DNA of 64,000 nt, from the NCBI RefSeq assembly GCF_964020195.1, contig NZ_OZ026539.1:1244299-1308298 (forward strand), in the 5' to 3' direction. The position numbers were made by a program, and so were the translations under genes. Positions 54,729 to 64,000 of this stretch are shown in pieces (the stretch's first letter is position 1; each line of letters begins with the position of its first letter). Source of the stretch: Spiroplasma endosymbiont of Lasioglossum villosulum (GTDB lineage Bacteria; Bacillota_I; Bacilli_A; Mycoplasmatales; VBWQ01). The notes beneath the pieces were generated by a model, which saw only the letters and a program-made list of their open reading frames with translations, ran no database searches and was not told where the DNA came from.

Positions 54729-54878
54729 ATTTCCTCCAAACTAAATTAATTCATGAAATTATTATAAACGAAAAAGGGGAAAATATAAATAATGATATGT
54801 TTTTCTTTTATAAAAAGAATCTTTAATATACTTATTTTCAAGTTTTATAAAACATTATCATTTAATTAAATTAAATAA

Positions 54879-56327
54879 TTAAACGTTTCCTAACTCACGA
54901 AAACGAAATGAAGTTTTATTTAATTTCTTTAACTCTCGTTTATTTAAAATATAAATAATTATTCCGGCAATTAAACCAACTAAAACACAAACGATAGCAA
55001 TAATTAATAAAATTTGAATTCCCTGTAATGAATAATTTTGATGACCATCAACCACATAAGAATTATTTGGCAATTTTCCAATGGCTGAAGCAACATAATT
55101 AAATCAAGCATCTGGAGTAAAAGCAATTCAAGAAATTAATGATATTGTACTAGCATAACTGTTCTTTTCCATTGGTAATTCTCCAACTTGAACAAATCTT
55201 AACGTCAATAATGCTCAACCTACACAGCCAATAAACATAAAAAGTAAACACATTATAACTTGAAATAAAACTTGAACTGCTTTTGATGACTGTAAAAATC
55301 AAGCATTACCTCAACCAGGGATAACTACATATAAAGAACATGCAATCATTCCAACTAATAATAAAAATATTAAACCCAAAACGTAAGACTTTCACTTATC
55401 AGCTCAACGACCAATTGGACTAGCAACTAAAAATCTTAAACCATATGACCGAATTCCACCAAGAATAGTGACTACACCAACAGTAACACCAACTTCTGTT
55501 AAAGCGTCTTTCATATAATATGCAAAAGTAGACTGGAACATGTACATCCCAAAAACAAAAATACCACAAAGTCAAACTCGCAAAAATTTCATTGGTTGAA
55601 ATAGTGAAATTATTTTTTCTTTTCAAATAATTTCTGTTTCTTCACGTTTTTTATTAGGAATAAATATTCAAACTAATAATGCCATTATAAATACCATACC
55701 ACAAATAAAATAAGCAAAAACTAAAAATGGTATTTTTGTAATAAAATCATTTTGACCATATTGATTTTGTAAATTTTTAGTTAAAATTGTTATTCCTGTT
55801 GCAATTCCAGCAATAAAAATTAAACCAAATAATCCCAAAACTGTGCCTTCAAGACCATAAGCAACACCTTGTTGTTCTTTTGTTACATTCTGTGATACTA
55901 ATTTTCAAAGTGGTGCTCAAAAAAGTCCCGCAATCGAAATACCCCATATTGTATAAATAATATACAATTGAATCATTCGTATATTTTTATCCATATTAAG
56001 TTGAATTATTAACGTTCATCATAAACCACATAATCCAGTTATTATAAGTGATACTATCATTATTTTTTTTGCACTAAAACGATCAGTAAGTCAACCACCT
56101 GGAATTCTAGAAATAAGAGCAACAAAACCATAAATAGCAACAACAAAATCAAACTCATCTTGATTTAAATTAATATACTGATTAAAGTTGGGAATAATAT
56201 ATCGTAAATAAAGCACTCCACTAAAAACAAATAAATCAGATAAAGCTAAAATGCTAATAATCAAAATAGTTTTACTATCCAAGTCGTGCGTAAAACTTTT
56301 TCAACATTTACTTAAAAATATCTTCAT
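54879..56327 (-). CDS. MFS transporter linked to glycerophosphodiester use
   Basis: 482 residues with about 12 hydrophobic segments. The MFS loop 2-3 signature appears as GGWLTDRFSAKKI. The start overlaps the glpQ stop (TAATG), so the two are translated together. A neighbour GDPD suggests the substrate is a glycerophosphodiester or glycerol-3-phosphate; that is inference from linkage, not from the sequence. It ends ELGNV, followed by ~150 bp of A/T spacer. Confidence 0.85.
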
Positions 56328-57055
56328 TATTTATTTTTCTGCTTTCATAATAATTTAGGATTATCACTAATATAGCCAGTTACTTGATTACCATATATTT
56401 CATTTATCTTCACGGCTTCTTCATCACTCTTAAATGTTCATATATTTAACGGTTTTTTTAATTTTTTTAACTTACTAATCATTTCAAAATCTAAAACTAC
56501 GGAAATTGAAGGATGCAAATAATCAAAGTTTTTAATATACCTCTCACTAAAATCATTTTTATTTTCAAATAAATAACCTTTTTTCATAGGATATTTAATT
56601 CTTTTAACAATTTCGTTTAATAACTGGTGATTAAATGAAGAAACAATAATTTCGGCTTTACTTTTTTTTTCTAATTTTTTAATTTCTGAAAAAATAACCA
56701 TTAATTGATTTGAAGTATATTTACGATTAATTTCTTCTTTAATTTCAACATTAATCATTTGATAATTTTTACTTAATTTTTCAATAAAATCATTAAATAA
56801 TGGTGGAATTCATTCTTTATTATTTTTAAAAAATTCCAAATTAATAATTTCTTCATATAATAAACTACTAACCTCACTTTTATTATTGGCAATTCTTTCA
56901 AATGTATCATCATGAAAAATAATTACTTTATTATCTTTTGTTAATCGAATATCAAACTCTACTGCTTGGCAAATTTTCAAAGCATTTTGGAAATCAATGA
57001 TTCGATTTTCACCTTCTGTAGAACGAAATCCACGATGTGCCACTAATAATGCCAT
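56327..57055 (-). CDS. glpQ: glycerophosphodiester phosphodiesterase
   Basis: 242 residues, the size of cytosolic GDPDs. Catalytic motifs are at the N-terminus: VAHRGFRSTEGENRI (HRG...EN) and VEFDIRLTKDNKVIIFHDD (E-x-D ... H-D). The TIM barrel ends with VTGYISDNP. It hydrolyses deacylated phospholipids to glycerol-3-phosphate and alcohol; in mollicutes this feeds glycerol metabolism. No signal peptide. It is the first gene of glpQ-MFS. Confidence 0.92.
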
Positions 57056-57207
57056 AAAATAAACACCCCCAATATTCCTATACCTAATTATTTTACACTA
57101 GACTTGTTTTGTAATTAAAAAAGTACTTTGTGTTTCCCAAAAATTCAACTATAAAATTTTATTTTTTTAAGTTTAAGTAAAAATTAACAATTAAAATTAA
57201 TATTTAA

Positions 57208-57952
57208 TTAAGGAATAAGTCTAGTTGATAAATTATAATCATAAATATCATTATCTAAATTACTTGTAACTACAATACTATTATTTCATTCAACATTTTG
57301 TTTTGCTATTTTTTCATTAACTAACAATTGTTCAATAGTTTTATCTAATAAATTTAATTGTTCTAATTCTAAATTATTTGATATATCTTTTACAATTTCT
57401 TCACTATACACATCATCAAAAATTAAATTAGATGACAAATTTTCACTACTCATTACTGAACTTTGTTCTTCATTAACCATATATTCAAATTCTGCTTCAT
57501 CTAACAACTTATCTAATTCTGTTTCTTGTGTTTCTGAATAAAGTTGTAATTCTAAAACATCTCATGCAATATTTTTTATTTGTTCACTACACATATCATC
57601 ACAATTAAAACTGCTTAAATCAAAATTTTGTTTTGAACTAAAAACATAATCAGATTGTAATTCTCTTTGTTTTTGCTTTTTTTGCTTATTAACTTGATAT
57701 CTTTTTTTATCATATTCTCTTCTCCTTGCTTTCACTTCAGGTCTTTGTTTATATTCTTTTTGCCTTTCTTTATTGCGTTGATATCATTTTTTTTCTATAT
57801 TGTCGCTGTTTTTCTTTAATAAGCTGATATCTTTTTTTATCATATTCTTGTTTTTTTGCTTTCACTTCAGGTCTTTGAGCATATTCTTGTTTTTTTTCTT
57901 TATTTTTTTGAAATAAATAAGGTACATTAATAACTATACTTTCATTATCCAT
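57208..57952 (-). pseudogene. lysine-rich repeat protein with a one-base frameshift
   Basis: Start taken at the ATG after GGGGGAG. The N-terminal half holds near-identical basic repeats (QRPEVKAKKQEYDKKRYQ and QRPEVKARRREYDKKRYQ), the C-terminal half is acidic (LDEAEFEYMVNEEQS, SEEIVKDISNNLELEQ). The first frame stops at 57770. One A fewer in the A8 run (plus-strand T8 near 57787-57794) joins both into ~247 residues. Function unknown; the basic repeats could bind nucleic acid. Confidence 0.6.
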
Positions 57953-58091
57953 ATGCTTTGCTCCCCCTATAAACATAATTAATTTAATTTAAACTTTTAC
58001 CACATTTTTCTATCTATCAAAAATTATATTTATTTTTTTTGATAAATAAAACTGTATTATTGTGAATTTTTTTTCAAATTCTTAATAAAAT

Positions 58092-58129
58092 AAAAAATTT
58101 TATAGTATAAAATAACCATAAAATTTTTT
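58092..58129 (-). terminator. terminator of the nucleoside ABC operon
   Basis: Perfect 12-bp arms (AAAAAATTTTAT and complement) around a 14-nt loop with T-rich sequence on both sides, about 100 bp past the last permease gene. The rest of 57953-58229 shows only A/T sequence. Confidence 0.6.
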
Positions 58130-58229
58130 ATTTTTTATTATATTTTTAATTAAGTCTTGGAAAATATTACTAAAAAAGTAAAATTTAATTTCAAAATTAA
58201 TTCATCATTAAAATTATTAATAACTAATT

Positions 58230-59150
58230 TTATCGTTTAGATTTATTGAAAGCAATACCCAATGCTTTTGGTATTTTACTTCATTTTGATGTAAACACTA
58301 AAACTAATAAAGATGTTACAAAAGGCAATATATTCCATATATCAGAATTACTTGATATTCATTGAGGAATATTTGGTAAAAACGTAATTCTGGCACCTGT
58401 TGTTTCAACAATAGCAAATAAGGCAGCACCAATTGTAATCAATGGTACCCTTCATTGTCCAAAAATTAAAATAGCTAAAGCAATAAAACCATTTCCACTA
58501 ACTGTTCCACGAAAAGTTTGACTAGCATACATTGGAAAAATACCACCAGCAATTCCTGCTAAAAAACCAGATAATAATACAGCAACATATCGTTGTTTAA
58601 TAACATTAATTCCCGCAGCATCAACTGCATTGGGATTTTCACCAGTCGCAACATGATGTAATCCTCATTTAGTATATTTCAAAATAATAGCAATACTGAC
58701 TAAAACTATAATTGCTAAAAATAAATATAAATTAAAAAATTCATTATTACCAATTTTTGGTAATTGATAAATATTTGTTAATGAAATAAAACCATTATTC
58801 CCTGGTAACTGAACAACAAAAACTGCAATTGCTGCTGCTAAAATATTAATTGCAACGCCAGAAATAATTTGATCAGATTTTAAAGTAACTGATGCAAAAG
58901 CATGGAAACAAGCAAATCCCATTCCCGCTAATCCACCTACTAATAAAGCAATAATTTGTGATCAATTACCTCAATTAACACCTATATTTTTTCCAAATGA
59001 AGAAAAAGCAAGAGCACCAATTGTCATCATTCCTTCAATACCAATATTAACAACACCAGCACGTTCTGAAATTAATCCAGATAATGCACCAAGTACTAAA
59101 ACAACAAAAATTAAACTAGAATGTTCAAGAATTATTTTGAGTGCTTCCAT
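58230..59150 (-). CDS. nucleoside-type ABC transporter permease 2
   Basis: 306 residues, about 9 membrane segments. Family features: LVLGALSGLISERAGVVNIGIEGMM, repeated in this permease family, and VSGNGFIALAILIFGQW near the end. Equivalent to NupQ/MG121-type permeases. Its ATG overlaps the stop of permease 1 (TAATG), so production is coupled. Confidence 0.92.
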
Positions 59151-61444
59151 TAACTTTTTCCTCCTGTTCTTTCGGTTTTTATTTTCATAATTGCTTGTTG
59201 TTCATTTTTAAATATATCAGTAAATTTATTAATAAAAGTTGTCTTTTCAATTTCCGCTTTTTTAGTAAATTGTTTGGTTAATATATTAATATTACTATTA
59301 ATTGGGATAATTTGACTTTTTAATTGCTGTTTGTTAATTTTATAATTTTTAATTAACTCTTTAACATTATTTTTATAATTAGTTTGAAGTTGATGTTTTG
59401 CTAAAATTAATTGTTTTTTTATTTTTTTATCATCAGTTTTAACTTTTTGATTTTTTAATGACTTTAATTCATCACTTAATTCTTGTTTCAATTTATTAAT
59501 TTCTCGATAAAGATTTAATTTTAAGTCTTTTACTCTTGACTTATCTAATATTGCTTTTTGTTTTTTTAATAATGTTATTTCTCGAATTAAATCTTGCTTA
59601 TAGTTATAAACATTATTTTCATATTTCATTTTTTCATTAATATACATATTTAAACTTTCACCATAAATCGTTTTTATTTCTTGTTGAAAATTATTTCAAT
59701 TACCAATTTTACCTTTTTTTCAAATTGCATTATATTGTTTATATATATAATGATTTAAAGCTTTATTTTCTTGGAAAAATTGTGCTCAATTAACACCAAC
59801 TTTATCATTTTTATTATTAATAACTGCTTGTAACTGTAAGTTGATATCACTATTAACTTTATTAATTTCTTGCGAAAGATTTTGTTTTAAATTTTTAACT
59901 TTTGACTCATAATCTGATAATGATTTATTATATTCTACCTTTAATTGTTCTTTATCAATTTTATATTTTTTAATTAATTCCTTAGTTTCAATTTTATAAG
60001 TAATTTGAAGTTGACATTTTTTTAAAATTAATTGTTCTTTTAATTTTTTATCATTAGTTTTAACTAATTGATTTTTTAATGACTTTAATTGATCACTTAA
60101 TTCTTGTTTCAATTTATTAATTTCTTGTGAAAGATTTTGTTTTAAATTTTTAACTTTTGACTCATAATCTGATAATGATTTATTATATTCTATCTTTAAG
60201 TGATTAATTTTATTATTTTTTTCTTTAATTAAATCTGATTTTAACTTATTATATTGTCTCTTTATTTTAAAATTTTCAATAAAATGATAGTACATCTTGG
60301 TAATAAAACTATTTGTAACTTTTCGTTTTTCTCCATCAAAGGCTATATTTAAATAACGAATTAAAAATTTAATTGGCTGTAAACGAGATAATAAAACTGC
60401 ACAGGCAGCTGAATAAATAATAACACCAAAAATAATATCACCAGTTGCTGTTGGTAATGTTAATACTGAACCAATTGAACCACCGCTCTTAATTAAACCT
60501 CAAAGAAAAGCAGAACCCACAACACCTATTGGATTAATTTGACCAACTAAAGCAACAGCTATACTATCAAAACCAATAGTCGGCAAATCATCAGTTAAAA
60601 AACTAATTGAAGGATTTTTGGCAATGTAATAAATAACAGCCATTACTCCTGCTAATGCTCCTGAAATAACAAATGATGTTATGCAATAATGTTTATGATT
60701 AATACCACTATAAACCGCAGCAAATGGATTTAAACCTACTGTTCGAATTTTATAACCTAAAGTTGTTTTTTTCAATAAGAATCAAACTGTTATTATTAAA
60801 ATAATAGAAATTAATAATGGTAGTATACAATTATAACCATTAATACTCATACTATCATGAATAGTTGCTGATGTTCCGTGATCAGCATCATATAAATCTT
60901 TATTGATTTTAAATAGTCATTTTACTAAATATCAAATTGTTCAATTTAATAAAATAGAAGTAACAACCTCATGAACATTAAAAAAAACTTTTAATAACAC
61001 TGTTACCAACGCCACCAATATTGCTGCTAATACTCCAGCAAAAAACGCGCTAATTATAGCTAATGGTTGTGATAAGTCATAACGAACACCAATTGCGATA
61101 ACAACAGCTCCTGCTGCTAACATTTGACCAGCAACTCCAATATTAAACATTCCTGAGCGGAAAGAAATAACTAGTGCTAATCCTGCTACAATATAAATTG
61201 CTCATCAAACTAAAGTATTATCTCAATTATTAGCTGGCCAACTTGTAAAAGCATATGTTAATAACAACTGAAAATAAGTAAAAGCATTTTGACCTGAACC
61301 AATTATAACAAAACAAGCAATAATTAATCCAAAAATAATGGCAAAAATTGAACCCTTAAATTTAGTAAGACTACTATTCATTTCTTTTGAACCAAGATAT
61401 AAACGACTTCGTCGTTTTAAAAATCATGTTTTTTGTTTAAACAT
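59150..61444 (-). CDS. nucleoside-type ABC transporter permease 1 with a long coiled-coil tail
   Basis: 764 residues in one frame. Residues 1-~375 form the permease (SFRSGMFNIGVAGQMLAAGA, TVGLNPFAAVYSGI, IAVALVGQINPIGV), like NupP/MG120. Residues ~385-764 are an unbroken lysine/glutamate/leucine coiled coil with internal repeats: NKSLSDYESKVKNLKQNLSQ and QEINKLKQELSD each occur more than once. The tail is predicted cytoplasmic. Usual permeases of this family end near residue 350-520. The start overlaps the ATPase gene end. Confidence 0.88.
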
Positions 61445-63017
61445 TATCTTCATTTCCTTCCATTAACATTTTTTGTCCCGCCATCATTAATCCTAACTGT
61501 TCACGAGTAACATTTTTAGTACTAACATTACCAGTAATTTTACCAGCATGTAAAACAACAATTCGATCTGCTAATGACATAACTTCTGATAATTCATAAG
61601 AAATTAATAATACTGCATTACCTTCATTTTTTTCATCAAGAATACGACTATGAATATATTCAATAGCACCAATATCCAAGCCACGTGTTGGCTGAGCAAC
61701 AACTAAAATTTTATGTTTTCTTGTTAATTCTCTACCAACAACCGCTTTTTGTTGATTACCACCCGACAAACCTCTAACTAAAGCAAAACCACTTTTACTA
61801 CCACGAACATCATAATTATTAATAATATTTTGTGCATAAGATTGAATAGCTTTACTGCGAATCAAACCATGCTTAGAAAAAGGATATTCGCTAATATTTT
61901 GTAAAACCATATTATCAATAACATTATAATCTAAAACAAGTCCATATTTATGACGATCTTCAGGAATATGACTTAAACCACTTTTATATAAACTTTGAAT
62001 TGAACTGTGTTTCATATTCTTATTACCAAAAAAAATATCACCTTTTTCTGGCTTAATTAAACCAGTAATTGCTGAAATTAATTCGGTTTGACCATTACCT
62101 TCAATACCAGCAATAGCCACAATTTCTCGTGACTTAACTTCTAAACTAAAATCAGAAAGACCCATTATTGATTTCTTATTACCAATTTTATGAACAAATA
62201 AATTATCAATTTTTAATAATACTGGCCCTAATACAACATTACCTTGATTTCTAATATCAACTAAATCTCTACCAACCATCAAAGTAGCAATTTCTTCTTT
62301 AGTTTTACTCTTAGATTCAAAAGTTTCAATAACTTTACCTAAACGAATTACTGTAACATTATCAGCAACTTGTTTAACCTCTTCTAATTTATGACTAATA
62401 AAAATAATAGTTTTACCATCACGTCTAAGTTCTTCAATAATTATTAATAAACTAGTAATTTCTTGTGGTGTTAAAACCGCGGTTGGTTCATCAAGCACAA
62501 TAATACTAGCACCACGATAAAGAACTTTTAAAATTTCAACACGTTGTTGCATACCAACACTAGCATTCTCAATTTTTAAATTAAGTTTAATGTCTAATTT
62601 ATATTTTTTTGAAATTTCTAAAATTTTAGACTTAGCTTTTTTATAATTAATTCACTGTCATTTATGAACTGGTTCACTACCTAAAATAATATTTTGTAAA
62701 ATAGTGAAGTTATCAACTAATTTAAAATGTTGATGTACCATTCCAATACCTAATTCACCTGCTCTAATTGGTCCTGATATTACTACTTCTTTACCATTAA
62801 TTTTAATAATACCTTTTGTTGGTTGATATAGTCCAAATAAGATTGACATTAGTGTCGATTTACCTGCACCATTCTCACCAACCAAAGCATGAATTTCTCC
62901 TTTTTTAATTTTAATAGAAATATTATTGTTAGCAATAATAGTATCTAAAAAAACTTTAGTAATACCTTCCATTTCAACAGCATATTGTAAGTTCTGTTTT
63001 TCAATATTTACTTGCAT
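61437..63017 (-). CDS. nucleoside-type ABC transporter double ATP-binding protein
   Basis: 526 residues, two fused ABC domains as in NupO/RbsA/MG119. First domain: Walker A VGENGAGKST, then a Q-loop MVHQHFKL, signature in NASVGMQQRVEIL, Walker B IIVLDEPTAVLTP. Second: GIEGNGQTEL in place of a full Walker A, LSGGNQQKAVVG signature, LVVAQPTRGLDIGA. GAGGGGTG precedes the ATG. Confidence 0.95.
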
Positions 63018-63034
63018 TTTATCACCCCTCTTAA

Positions 63035-64000
63035 TTATTTAAATGGATCATATTCTTTTTTAATACCATTAATTCAATAATGATCTTTTAAATTGAGTAC
63101 TTTTTGTCATCCAGCAGAAATTTTATCTAATCAATTAGTAGTTTCTGTCATTAATGGTGTGTAAATATCTTTATCACCGTCTTTAATTGCTTTATTTGGT
63201 GCTATTCCAGTAAAATTAGGTCCACCTCTGTATGGTGCATCATCAATAAATGTTTGATCGGCAGTTGGATCAGTTGAATGCTCTGGATTCTGATTAGTTT
63301 TACCAACTGATTTTCAGAGCATAAGTTTAATTGAACTAATTAAATCTTTTTCTGCAGAAGTAATAAATCTATCTGCAGATTGTGGATATTGAAGTTGTTG
63401 ATCTGTATCAACACCAATAATTTTACCTTGACCAGATTTTTTTAATGATGATAAAGTATCTTCGGTTTGTGGTCCTGCTACTGGAAAAATAATATTAGTT
63501 TTTTGTCGAGCAAGATCATCATTAATTGCTTGTGAACCTTTTGAACCTTGAGTAAAATCACCACTAAATTGAGTACCTGAATTTATAAATTTAATATTTG
63601 GTAATGGTTCTTTAAAATCTGAATTTAAAATTTTAACTCATGATATTAATTTTTCTTCATCTTCTTTATTTTTAAATTTATTATTAAAGAACTGTATGGC
63701 TCAATAATAACCATACATATAATTAGTAACTGCTGGAATATCAAGTCCACCATAGGTTGACATTTTTAAATTATCAAGTCCACCATATTGATTAGCATGA
63801 GCAGTTAACCATATTGCCCCTGCCAATCCGGCTAAAAAGCCTGATTGTTCTGCTTTGTAAAGTAAACCAGCCAATTGCTTATTAGATTTTGGTACTTCTT
63901 TATTTGGAGTATCACCATCAATAAAAATAAATTTCACTTTATGTTTTAAAATAGTATTTTGTGCTTTAACCAAAGCATTATGATGTAAAAATCCTGAAGC
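63035..64000 (-). CDS. BMP-family nucleoside-binding lipoprotein (3' part in window)
   Basis: At least 321 residues; the N-terminus with signal peptide and lipobox lies beyond the window. BMP-family features: VKFIFIDGDTPN, SGFLAGLAGAIWLT, TYGGLDIPAVTNYMYGYYWAIQFF, IIFPVAGPQTEDTLSSLK and IIGVDTDQQLQYPQSADRFITSAEKD. Probably captures purine or other nucleosides at the cell surface and hands them to the permeases; DeoD would then release the base. Confidence 0.92.

Noticed and set aside
55420-55626. Minus-strand 68-codon ORF inside the MFS gene
   Set aside because: Different frame from the transporter; a Cys/Trp-rich artefact.

Overview
The window reads as the chromosome of a Spiroplasma-like mollicute. 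It is very AT-rich. Nearly every gene needs TGA read as tryptophan, and a tRNA-Trp with anticodon UCA lies at the left edge. Wall-less lineage markers are present: a type-3 ProRS, the proS/MG284-MG287 gene cluster, DUF285 surface repeats, IS30 and UPF0236 elements. All coding coordinates below were built by reading through TGA, so they are longer than a standard-code ORF call would give.

Left chromosomal block (1-15.7 kb, all minus strand): tRNA-Trp(UCA); a Fur-family regulator; acyl carrier protein; three mollicute-specific proteins that keep the proS-MG284-MG285-MG286-acp order; proS; a degenerate GGDEF/EAL-like membrane protein and an unknown partner gene; cardiolipin synthase; tRNA-Ser(GCU); ribonucleotide reductase (nrdF, then nrdI fused in frame to nrdE); coaE; tsaD; deoD. 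The nrd operon has two remarkable features. Its long leader holds a clear cobalamin riboswitch followed by an intrinsic terminator. Its NrdF carries the Val/Pro/Lys substitutions of the metal-free, DOPA-radical class Ie enzymes.

Accessory block (16-52.9 kb): a DUF285-repeat surface protein gene is split by two identical head-to-tail copies of a 17,580-bp element (17222-34801 and 34807-52386, period 17,585 bp). The element has imperfect terminal inverted repeats starting GGGAGCGT. It carries a UPF0236 (ISLre2-type) transposase-like gene at its left end, a terminase large subunit, and a leftward block of structural genes (scaffold, major capsid, probable portal, tail-fibre-like protein). It also carries small replication/recombination-type genes (RuvC-like, OB-fold-like). 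I see no serine or tyrosine integrase, no tail-tube or tape-measure genes and no lysin. I read it as a transposon-like temperate dsDNA phage of a wall-less host. An IS30 element sits at the same place in both copies, so the duplication came later.

Right chromosomal block (52.9-64 kb, minus strand): an ABC-2 exporter pair in which both genes are frameshifted; an MFS transporter coupled to a glycerophosphodiester phosphodiesterase; a lysine-rich repeat protein with a frameshift; and a BmpA-type nucleoside ABC uptake operon (lipoprotein, double ATPase, two permeases) in which the first permease has a ~380-residue coiled-coil tail. Several genes across the window differ from an intact frame by one base in a homopolymer. 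This is either real decay or slippage, or residual sequencing error, and it should be kept in mind when using the CDS calls.
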